From assembly GCA_964591605.1 (NCBI GenBank), contig CAZQEN010000020.1:1-41098 (forward strand): a stretch of DNA of 41,098 nucleotides, read 5' to 3'. Both the position numbers and the translations under genes were made by a program. Below the pieces are notes generated by a model. That model did no database searches. It had not been told where the DNA came from and saw only the letters and a list, made by a program, of their open reading frames with translations. Shown here piece by piece: positions 8,912 to 16,221 of this stretch. This stretch comes from CAYLLT01 sp964591605. GTDB lineage: Bacteria; Planctomycetota; Phycisphaerae; UBA1845; PWPN01. Each line of letters opens with the position of its first letter. The first letter of the stretch is position 1.

Positions 8912-11900
8912 TCATTCGCGGAGAGGCTTGAGGATGAGTTCCGCTTCCCATGGTTCGAACTGTGCCTCCATGGCGGATTTGAGCGCGGCGTAGACCTGCG
9001 GGCTGAGGCGGTTGTCTTTCCACCAGCGTTTGTGGGCGGCTTCGCGCACCGGGAAGAAGTTGCAGCCGTTGGTGCCGTGCTTGTTGTAGCCGGTGTGCTT
9101 GCGCCAGGCGAGTGACAGCAGACAGTACTTCTTGAGCTGTTCGAGGAGCGGCTCGTCGCTGGCCTTACCGGCGTTGACGTCGCGGACGAAGTGCGTCGCA
9201 GCGGCGTGGATGCGGAGCTGCTTTGCCAGATCGCGGGCGACCTGGCCGTAGTCGGGGAAGAGCTTGAGGCCGATCGGGCCGGGCCGACCGAGCTTCTTGT
9301 CTCTCTCCAGCGTTTCCAGCCGGTCGGCGAATTGCTCGGCCAGCGGCGCGTTGGCGTCGCCGATGCTCAGCCACGCATCCGAGAGCAGCTTGGGGTGCTC
9401 GGGATAGATCCACCGGGCCAGCTCATACATGGCCTCAAACGGCGGGTCATCGCGCAGATCCATATCCCATGCGCAGCGGGAGAAGTACTGGATGTTGGGC
9501 CACTGGGCCACGGGCGTCTGGGCGTTGGCCATGATTCCGGGGATCTTTCCGATCCGCTCGGGCACGTTCATGAAGCGGCGGAGGCGGTCGGGGACAATGG
9601 TGGTGAATGGAAGGCTCGGCTCAGGCTCGACGGTGCCGTAGGGGTAGTAGACGATGCGTTGCTCGAGATGGAGCGGGTCCGTCACCTTCCAGTGCTCGGG
9701 AGCAGCGACGGTCATGAGCCAGGGCTCGGGATTGCGGGCGATGAGATCGGGCAGCGTGGCTTGCCAGTTGTCGGCCGGCGTTTTGCCCGTCCCCCAGCCG
9801 AACCACATCCAGTAAATCAGCCTGGCCTTCGGGCCGAGCTTCGTGTGCTGCGAGATGAGCTCGCGGTTCATCATCAGGATATCGACGAACTCCTTCGACG
9901 GGCTGCCCTTCCAGCCGCCCGGGTCGCTGTCGATGACCCAGTAGCCATCGGCGTTGTTGCAGACCCTGTAGAACTCGGCCCGGTGGGCTTTCAGCTCCTC
10001 CATCTGGGCCGGGTCGGCCGGGTTCTTGAGAACCTCGAACTGGAAGTAGTCGCGCTGCGGCACCGGCGGCATCTCCGAGCGGCGGCTCGCATCGACCATG
10101 TTGTTTGCGCACTCGCCGATCCACACCTCAAAACCGTGATTCTGCTTCGCGTGATCGATGACCGGCGGGTAGCGGCGCAGCCAGGCCTCGTCCTCGGGCG
10201 AGAACGGTGTGGGCAGGCTGCCGGCCATCGACCAGATCTGGAACAGGTTGAGGTGCAGCAGGGCGAGCGTGTCGACGTACTGGTTCCACTCCTCGACCTT
10301 CCACGTGCGCAGGGCGTAGGGGTAGTGGTAGGCCCAGTGCTGATGGGCATACATCCCGCGCCAGCCGAAGTCGGGCCGGGTCACCAGGCTGAGGCCGTCG
10401 GGCAGCGTGGCGGGCAGCCTGCCGAGGTCGAGTTGACGCATCAGCTCGATGATCGCATGACGCGTGCCGGCGTCCGTCTGGCCGGCGGCGATGATCATGG
10501 GTCGTGGTCGGGCGGGGACGGAAGATTGTGGTGCAGGCGTCTCGCTGGGTTGTGGTGCAGGTATTCCGCTGGGTTGTGGTGCAGGCGTCTCGCCTGCACG
10601 TGCAGCCGAGACGGCTGCACCACAATCGGGACGTGCAGGCGGGATCCCGATCTCCATCGGGACACCACAAGTGCTGCGCACGCGGAGCGTGTAACCCTCG
10701 GGCCCCAGATCATTCCATGGGACGCCGGCGCACATCGTCAACGCATGCTTCTCGCCCGTCTCGCGCCCGACCAGAACAGTGACGCCACCGCCGTCCGGCG
10801 CGTCGGCATGCTTCACTTCGAATCCGGCCGAGACCCTGCAGAGTTCGGAGAGCTGCTCGATCGCGTAGCGCAGCGGCTGGCTCATCTCGGGCGGCGTGAC
10901 GAGCGTCAGACCCGTGACCTTGAGGCGGGTGTCGCCCTCGGGCGGCAGCGCGCCGATGACGCCGTCCGGCCAGCGCTGCAGCGTGAGGGGGTCGTGCGCA
11001 GGCACCACGATGTCGGCCAGTGCGCGGATCCGCGCCATCGCCTCGCGGCAGGCGCGCTCGTTCGGGCTCTGCGTCGGCCGATCCTGCTCGATGTTCTCGT
11101 ACTTGTAGACCACATCGCCCGTGAGGATCGCCGACCCCAGGTGCGTCTCGACGAGCACGCCCTGGCTTCCCTCGGTGTGGCAGCCCAGGCGGACGGTGCG
11201 GATGCCAGGGACGATCTCTTCGTCTTCGACGAGCTGGAGCGAGCCCGGCCGCCGGTCGAGCGCCGCCTGCACGGCGGGGGCGAGCTTCCTGCCGGCCGAC
11301 TCGTACTCGCGCTTGTTGAGAACGAGCTTCGCGTTGGGGAACGCGTCGTAGTAGTCGTAATGGTCGCCGTGCAGGTGCGTGGCGATGACGTGGCTCACGC
11401 TGGCCGGGTCGATGCCGTGGCGGCGCAGGGCCTCGGGCGTACGCTCCTCGGGGAGCTGCCGGACGCCGCCCGGAATGTACGCGGCGGTGCCCTTGCTGAA
11501 GCCCTCCGGGTCACGCGGGCCGGTCTCGACCACAATACGACGATCGCCGCCCTCGATCACAAAGATGTAGAGGTAAAAGAGACTGGTCTGGTTGAAATCG
11601 CCGCCCTGGAAGGTGATATGGTCGCGCACGTGGCATTCGCCGACCTTGATCGCGCGGATCGAGTAGCGCGGCTGCTTGCCTGGATTGGGCGGCCAGCGCT
11701 TCACCGTGCCCGGATCGTGACTGGGCAGGACGATGTCGGCCTTCTCGCGGATCTTCTTCATGGCGGCCATGCACTCATCGGCGCTGCTGAACACGCCGGG
11801 CGGCACGTCGCGCTCGATGTTGGCCAGAAGTGAAACCGTATCGCCCGTCAGCACGATCCAGCCGTCCTTCGTGCGGACGCGGTAGGCCGTGGAGCCCGGC

Positions 11901-12526
11901 GTGTGGCCGCCGACCCAGAACGACTCGAAGCCGGGGAAGACCTCCTGATCGTCGAGCAGCACGAGCCGCTTCTTCCATTCCGGGTCGCCCCGGAACGCCT
12001 CGGTGATGGCTACATGGGCCCAGCTCGGCGCGGCCGTCGACGCCAGCGTCCACTCCTTGCGGCCCATGTAGATCTTCGCGTTGCGATAGGTCAGCAGATC
12101 GTCCACGTGGTCATAATGCAGGTGCGTGATGAAGACGTGGCCGATGTCGTCAGGTGTGAGCCCGAACCTGCGGAGCTGGTCCCGCGCGTTCTCACCCGGC
12201 CGTTTGGTGATGGGCTCATAGAGCACGGCGGCCGCGCCCTGATTCATCTCCGGCACGTTGGTGATGCCCGCATCCACCAGGATCGGCTTGTCGCCCCCCA
12301 GAATTAGCCAGATGTAGAGGGCATAGTCGTAGACTTCGTCCTTGCTGCCGCCCTTGAACGCGTGATCGCCGCGGATCTTGCAGTGCCCGTCGAGCAGCGG
12401 ATAGATGCGGTAGACCGGCGATGCGGGTGCTGCCGGGCGACTCTGAATGCCCAGTGCATCCGGCCCGGCCAGCACGGCCGATAAGGCGACACACGCAGCG
12501 AACGCGGCCAGCCATGGCTTGTTCAT
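8912..12526 (-). CDS. Fusion of two lactonase-like metallo-beta-lactamase domains with a glycoside-hydrolase-like barrel
   Basis: One uninterrupted 1204-codon frame starts at ATG 12526 (GAGG about nine bases upstream) with a signal peptide (1-20). Domain 1 (about 38-280) is a metallo-beta-lactamase fold of the lactonase type: H135-x-H-x-D-H140, H208 in G-G-H-T-P-G-S, D229 and H270. Domain 2 (about 288-520) repeats the set: H384-x-H-x-D-H389, H450, D471 and H511. From about 535 comes an N-terminal domain like those before GH20/GH67-type barrels: paired V-T-V-L-V-G-R-E-T-G and G-P-E-G-Y-T-L, then M-I-I-A-A-G-Q-T-D-A-G-T-R-H-A. A TIM-barrel-like region follows to the end (R-P-D-F-G-W-R-G-M-Y). 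Residues about 627-676 are a Pro/Ala-rich insert encoded by palindromic repeats (10528-10670). Lactonase and glycosidase activities are inferred; catalytic residues of the barrel were not identified. Confidence 0.82.
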   Translation of the reverse strand: MNKPWLAAFAACVALSAVLAGPDALGIQSRPAAPASPVYRIYPLLDGHCKIRGDHAFKGGSKDEVYDYALYIWLILGGDKPILVDAGITNVPEMNQGAAAVLYEPITKRPGENARDQLRRFGLTPDDIGHVFITHLHYDHVDDLLTYRNAKIYMGRKEWTLASTAAPSWAHVAITEAFRGDPEWKKRLVLLDDQEVFPGFESFWVGGHTPGSTAYRVRTKDGWIVLTGDTVSLLANIERDVPPGVFSSADECMAAMKKIREKADIVLPSHDPGTVKRWPPNPGKQPRYSIRAIKVGECHVRDHITFQGGDFNQTSLFYLYIFVIEGGDRRIVVETGPRDPEGFSKGTAAYIPGGVRQLPEERTPEALRRHGIDPASVSHVIATHLHGDHYDYYDAFPNAKLVLNKREYESAGRKLAPAVQAALDRRPGSLQLVEDEEIVPGIRTVRLGCHTEGSQGVLVETHLGSAILTGDVVYKYENIEQDRPTQSPNERACREAMARIRALADIVVPAHDPLTLQRWPDGVIGALPPEGDTRLKVTGLTLVTPPEMSQPLRYAIEQLSELCRVSAGFEVKHADAPDGGGVTVLVGRETGEKHALTMCAGVPWNDLGPEGYTLRVRSTCGVPMEIGIPPARPDCGAAVSAARAGETPAPQPSGIPAPQPSETPAPQSSVPARPRPMIIAAGQTDAGTRHAIIELMRQLDLGRLPATLPDGLSLVTRPDFGWRGMYAHQHWAYHYPYALRTWKVEEWNQYVDTLALLHLNLFQIWSMAGSLPTPFSPEDEAWLRRYPPVIDHAKQNHGFEVWIGECANNMVDASRRSEMPPVPQRDYFQFEVLKNPADPAQMEELKAHRAEFYRVCNNADGYWVIDSDPGGWKGSPSKEFVDILMMNRELISQHTKLGPKARLIYWMWFGWGTGKTPADNWQATLPDLIARNPEPWLMTVAAPEHWKVTDPLHLEQRIVYYPYGTVEPEPSLPFTTIVPDRLRRFMNVPERIGKIPGIMANAQTPVAQWPNIQYFSRCAWDMDLRDDPPFEAMYELARWIYPEHPKLLSDAWLSIGDANAPLAEQFADRLETLERDKKLGRPGPIGLKLFPDYGQVARDLAKQLRIHAAATHFVRDVNAGKASDEPLLEQLKKYCLLSLAWRKHTGYNKHGTNGCNFFPVREAAHKRWWKDNRLSPQVYAALKSAMEAQFEPWEAELILKPLRE
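10528..10670. repeat. Palindromic and tandem repeat cluster inside a coding region
   Basis: Two near-identical 24-base units (10528-10551 and 10552-10575) both begin GTGGTGCAGG. They are followed by a 48-base palindromic unit (10576-10623) made of two hairpins: GCAGGCG/CGCCTGC (10581-10597) and GTGCAGCCG/CGGCTGCAC (10600-10620). An 11-base outer inverted repeat TTGTGGTGCAG / CTGCACCACAA (10574-10584 and 10615-10625) encloses them. A further hairpin CCCGAT/ATCGGG lies at 10646-10661. The unit length (24) and the cluster keep the minus-strand reading frame open, giving repeats of the type P-A-P-Q-P-S. The surrounding protein is conserved-looking on both sides, so this reads as a later insertion. 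Confidence 0.75.
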
Positions 12527-12559
12527 CGTGTCCTCGCGTCGAAGAAACGTTCAGAAAAC

Positions 12560-12749
12560 CGAATGACGAGACCGCAGCCCGAATGCCTCATGTCTGAATC
12601 CCAATGTCTAAATGAATTGACTCATGCCTCAATACCTGAATGTCTAATGGCGGCGGACCGGGTCATTCAGTCATTGGGTCATTGGTCATTCTTTAGACAT
12701 TCAGCCATTAGACATTGGTCATTCGCTCGTCATTCGTTATTCGTTGCTC
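12560..12749. repeat. AT-rich CATT-type simple repeat with internal dyad symmetry
   Basis: This 190-base block is much richer in A+T than its surroundings and consists of permuted short words such as GTCATT, CATTGG, CATTCG and TAGACATT. The left half carries the complementary words (GAATG, AATGTCTAA). A 12-base inverted repeat AATGTCTAATGG (12639-12650) / CCATTAGACATT (12705-12716) is exact. It lies upstream of the minus-strand fusion gene and abuts the stop codon of the dockerin-like gene. No gene is evident in it. Confidence 0.65.
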
Positions 12750-13859
12750 TCACGGCCCGGAAGGGACACAGCACTGAGGCGGTGGAGGTACGTTCGCCCC
12801 GCTCAGGCAATCCGTGAAGATGCCGAAGTCATTCTGGTCCACGTCGCTGTCGTCGTCCAGTTGCGTGTCCTGACAGCCGACCAGGATCTGGGGGACTCCG
12901 TCGCCGGTCAGGCAGAACTGGAAATGCCCAAAGTCGGACATGTCGACGTCGCCGTCGAGGTCGAAATCGCCCGGTGCGGAGATGGTAAGCGATACCTGGA
13001 TGGACTGCGGCGAGTTGGCGGCGGCCGGGTCGGTGATCGTGATGTTGCCGACGGAGTGGCCGACGGGGAGGCCGGCCACGTCGTAGTCAATGGTCAGGAA
13101 GTCGGTCTCGCCGGTGCTGCTGCCCGCGGGCACGGAAGGGGAGAGCCATTCCTGATCGGCGGTGAGCGTGTAGTTGAGCGTGCCGCCGTCGCCGTTGGAG
13201 AGCGTGAACGGGTCGGAGGGGAGGTTGTGGCCGCACACGATGGTGTGAACGAAACTGACGGGAGACCGGACGATGATCGGAGTGCCCGGCGTCACGTCGG
13301 TGACCGAGACGTCGTCATACCACACGTCGGCGTCGGTGTGGCGGGTGAGCCAGACGCCGAGCCGGTTGGGTGGGCCGTTGTATCCGGTCGGCGGGGCGGT
13401 CACCTGGTAGGTCACGAGGGTCCAATCGTAGTTGAGGGGCAGCGTGCTGGGCATCTTGACTTCGCCGGTGACGGCGTCGTCGTGGAACCACTCGATGCCG
13501 AAGACGAACCAGCCGGCCGGGTTGGCGCCGCCCTGCTTGCGGAGCCAGACGCTGACGTTGTAGGTGCGGCCGGGGGTGACGGAGTTGTACGGCGTCACCT
13601 GGGCGACGCTGCCGCACTGGTCCCAGCCGAGCGGGCCGGGGATGTCGCAATGGCGCAGATACTGGGAGCGGGCGCCCGACCGCTTGACCGAGGTGTCGAC
13701 CCCGTTGTAGCCGGGCGGAGCGGGCTCGCCCCGCGGCACCCAGCCGATGGCGATCGCCTGTACCGGGCCCTCCTCGAAACCGGGATTGCTCATCAGGTTG
13801 GGGCCGGCACGGGCAGTCGCGGCGATCAGGCAGGTCACAACAGGCCAACGTTTCGTCAT
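12750..13859 (-). CDS. Exported protein with carbohydrate-binding-like, BACON-like and dockerin-like domains
   Basis: ATG 13859 is chosen because it is followed by a signal peptide (W-P-V-V-T-C-L-I-A-A-T-A-R-A) and preceded by GAAGG. The product has 369 residues. Residues about 20-180 begin N-L-M-S-N-P-G-F-E, the usual opening of jelly-roll carbohydrate-binding modules, and end W-Y-D-D-V-S-V. Residues about 185-290 form an Ig/BACON-like domain (F-T-L-S-N-G-D-G-G-T-L-N-Y-T). The last 75 residues hold two dockerin-like calcium repeats (D-L-D-G-D-V-D-M-S-D-F and D-D-S-D-V-D-Q-N-D-F), each followed by a paired-Cys F-x-x-C-L-x-G. It is probably a secreted or surface glycan-binding protein. No catalytic domain is seen. 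Confidence 0.78.
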   Translation of the reverse strand: MTKRWPVVTCLIAATARAGPNLMSNPGFEEGPVQAIAIGWVPRGEPAPPGYNGVDTSVKRSGARSQYLRHCDIPGPLGWDQCGSVAQVTPYNSVTPGRTYNVSVWLRKQGGANPAGWFVFGIEWFHDDAVTGEVKMPSTLPLNYDWTLVTYQVTAPPTGYNGPPNRLGVWLTRHTDADVWYDDVSVTDVTPGTPIIVRSPVSFVHTIVCGHNLPSDPFTLSNGDGGTLNYTLTADQEWLSPSVPAGSSTGETDFLTIDYDVAGLPVGHSVGNITITDPAAANSPQSIQVSLTISAPGDFDLDGDVDMSDFGHFQFCLTGDGVPQILVGCQDTQLDDDSDVDQNDFGIFTDCLSGANVPPPPQCCVPSGP

Positions 13860-13983
13860 TCCTTCGCCTTTGTCCGGTGTCCGTGGTTCGTTGTCAATGG
13901 TGGGGTCCATTGACCCATTGGTCAGGGGTGGACCTGCAAGGATCCAGGGGGCTACGGAGCCACAAGAGACCACGGACCATCTT

Positions 13984-15078
13984 CTACTCCAGGCACGAGG
14001 CAGGGGGCGTCTGTTCGGGGCCGCGCATGCACTCGCGGAAGATGTTGAAGTCGGCCCCGTCCACGTCCACATCGCCATCGAGCCGGGCCCGCGTGCAGGC
14101 GGGCAGGAGCTGATAGACTCCGTCGCCGCTCAGACACAACTGGAACCGGGCGAAATCGATCTGATCGACGTCGCCGTCGAGATCGATATCGGCCAGGTAG
14201 CGGGGCGGGTGGGCGTCCAGGGTGACTTCAACGGTCTGGGGCGAATTGCTCGCGTTTCCGGTGACCGTGATGGTGGCGTGATGGATGCCTTCGGTCAGAG
14301 CGGCGGCGGCGTAGTCGATGGTGATGGTGCGCACGTCGGTGCCTGACGCGTTGCCCGAGACGGGACTGACGCTGAGCCAGTCCACCGACTCGCTGACGGA
14401 GAAGTTGAGTGTGCCGCCTGCGCCGTTCTGAATGGTGAAGCTGTCGTCGGAGAGCTCCTGGCCGAGGGTGACCTGCCGCGAGAAGGCGGCCTGCGACAGA
14501 ACGATGAGCGGTTGCGGGGGCGGGGGCGCCTGGCTGAACTGCCAGGTCAGATAATAGGACTCATGATAATTGCACGGCAGGCCCATGCCCCAGACGCGGT
14601 CGCTGGGGTACGAAGCCTGCGGCGGGCAGGATGAGCCGTTGGCCGGGCACTGGCTGCTCACCCACGCGCTGTAGGGGCCGTGGGCCTGCGGCCAGGATGG
14701 GCACCAGTTGCCGCCCGACATCGGGTAATCGCCCCAGTCGGGAAACGTCTTGGTGAGAATGGTCGTCTGGTTGGGCGGCAGGCTGGGATAGGTGTAGGGA
14801 TACGCGGAGATGCACGGCTGGTTGGCGATGTAGTTTCCGTTGGCGTCTTTCACGCGGTAGAAGATGTTGATCTTTCCGCCGCCCGGGCCGGGTTCGCACC
14901 AGGCCACGTCCACGAGCTTCCAGTACCACTGTCCGGAGGTGACGCTGGCCGGTTCGAAGATGACGCCGCGCTGGGCGCTGATGATGGCACGGTCGGTCTG
15001 GCAGCCGGCCTGCGCACGCACCTGCCCGGGCAGGAGGAGCAGGAGAACCAGGCCAGTCAGTGACTCACATCGCTTCAT
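13984..15078 (-). CDS. Exported BACON-like protein with dockerin-like tail
   Basis: The 364-residue product begins with a clear signal peptide (T-G-L-V-L-L-L-L-L-P-G-Q-V-R-A-Q-A). The N-terminal 180 residues are Cys/Trp/Tyr-rich with no family I recognise; the even number of cysteines suggests disulfides. A Pro-rich linker (Q-A-P-P-P-P-Q-P) leads to a BACON-like domain (about 190-290) closely similar to that of the next protein downstream. Two dockerin-like repeats follow (D-L-D-G-D-V-D-Q-I-D-F and D-G-D-V-D-V-D-G-A-D-F). The two neighbours share their C-terminal halves but not their N-terminal halves, which points to tandem duplication with domain exchange. Function is unknown. Confidence 0.75.
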   Translation of the reverse strand: MKRCESLTGLVLLLLLPGQVRAQAGCQTDRAIISAQRGVIFEPASVTSGQWYWKLVDVAWCEPGPGGGKINIFYRVKDANGNYIANQPCISAYPYTYPSLPPNQTTILTKTFPDWGDYPMSGGNWCPSWPQAHGPYSAWVSSQCPANGSSCPPQASYPSDRVWGMGLPCNYHESYYLTWQFSQAPPPPQPLIVLSQAAFSRQVTLGQELSDDSFTIQNGAGGTLNFSVSESVDWLSVSPVSGNASGTDVRTITIDYAAAALTEGIHHATITVTGNASNSPQTVEVTLDAHPPRYLADIDLDGDVDQIDFARFQLCLSGDGVYQLLPACTRARLDGDVDVDGADFNIFRECMRGPEQTPPASCLE

Positions 15079-15172
15079 AATGACATACGGGTCCGTTGCT
15101 CAGTCCATGGATCCGGGTACCGGCCACGGGCGACCCCTCCCAGGTGTCACAGGCCCAGGACCATCTCCTATC

Positions 15173-16159
15173 TTACTCTCCCCTGCTGGCCCGCTGCACG
15201 CTGATCTGCGTGGTCTGCTCCAGCTTCATGCGGAGAGTCTCGCCCCCGGCGGGCGGGCGGAGGACCAGCGACAGCACGACGTTCTGTTCGATCTGATGCC
15301 GGATGACCTGTCCGGTGTCATCGTCGAGCCGGAGATCGGACCGCCGGGCTCCGTCGACCGCTTCCGTCCGCAATCCATGCTCGCCCACGTCGCCCATCGG
15401 CCGCACGGCGCTGAGCGAACCAGCGGCGGTGACGTGCCGGCACGGCCGCCCGCCGCAGTCCGCGCGATCACCCGTCGTAAAGGCCGCGTCCCAGGCAAGC
15501 GGCGTCACGAGCGGCACGGCGGTCTGGAGGATCTGTCGCCAGGTCTCGCCGTTCGCGTCGCTGTCGCGACCGATGGGCAGGGCCAGCGTCTCGCGGAGCA
15601 GGCCCAGCATGGTCTGATCGCGGAACATGAACTGGATCCCCAGAAGCGGCGCGGGCGCCATCAACTGACCTGCGCTGCGCCAGGCGCTGTCGAGGCCGCG
15701 AACATCGAGGAACTCGCCGGCGGCGCTGATCTTCACCTCAAACGTGCGACCTGCGACCGTGGCCAGCAGGTCGGCCAGAGCATCGCCGCGTTTGCCGCGA
15801 TCCTGTCTGCTGTCATAGGCGATCGGCGTTTCATTGGATCGGCCGCTCAGGACGATGCGGTCGAGCCGCATCCGCAGGACGCCGCCGGCGGGCGAAACCT
15901 CCCGCGGATCGACATGCAGATGCAGGACGCGCTCGAGCGAGAGGTCGGCGCGCAGCTCCGGCCGCTGATCATGCGAGCGGCGATTCTCGCGGACGCTGAT
16001 CACGTAGTCGACCGGCTGCCCCGCCCGCCAGAGCGGGTAGCGAACCGATGGGACGGTGGCCGGGACCGTCGGCGCCCCGGGCAGCAGGCGCGGAGCCGCA
16101 CCGATGCACAGGCTCAGCAGAGCGAGCCACGCCCGACAACTTCGATCCGGCAGTGCCAT
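15173..16159 (-). CDS. Exported protein resembling the DUF6263 family
   Basis: ATG 16159 is preferred: it gives a signal peptide (R-A-W-L-A-L-L-S-L-C-I-G-A) and leaves 62 bases to the upstream gene, while the longer frame from 16243 overlaps that gene. No strong ribosome-binding site is visible. The 328-residue body alternates beta strands and has the segment V-K-I-S-A-A-G-E-F-L-D-V-R-G-L-D, the pattern typical of planctomycete DUF6263-like proteins, plus a late M-K-L-E-Q-T-T strand. Two cysteines sit close together (C-G-G-R-P-C). It is probably periplasmic or surface exposed. Function is unknown, and the family assignment is tentative. Confidence 0.6.
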   Translation of the reverse strand: MALPDRSCRAWLALLSLCIGAAPRLLPGAPTVPATVPSVRYPLWRAGQPVDYVISVRENRRSHDQRPELRADLSLERVLHLHVDPREVSPAGGVLRMRLDRIVLSGRSNETPIAYDSRQDRGKRGDALADLLATVAGRTFEVKISAAGEFLDVRGLDSAWRSAGQLMAPAPLLGIQFMFRDQTMLGLLRETLALPIGRDSDANGETWRQILQTAVPLVTPLAWDAAFTTGDRADCGGRPCRHVTAAGSLSAVRPMGDVGEHGLRTEAVDGARRSDLRLDDDTGQVIRHQIEQNVVLSLVLRPPAGGETLRMKLEQTTQISVQRASRGE

Positions 16160-16221
16160 GCCCGTCTGACTCTCAGGCCGCACGGAACGCGAAACGTCCT
16201 TCCTCGGTGCCACGGGTACGC

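Noticed and set aside
10528..10599. CRISPR-like array
   Set aside because: The 24-base units are directly adjacent with no unique spacers and lie inside a coding frame; no cas gene is present.
9191..11833. 880-codon plus-strand frame opposite the lactonase/glycosidase fusion
   Set aside because: No recognisable domain, signal peptide or ribosome-binding site; the opposite strand has two intact metal-binding sets.
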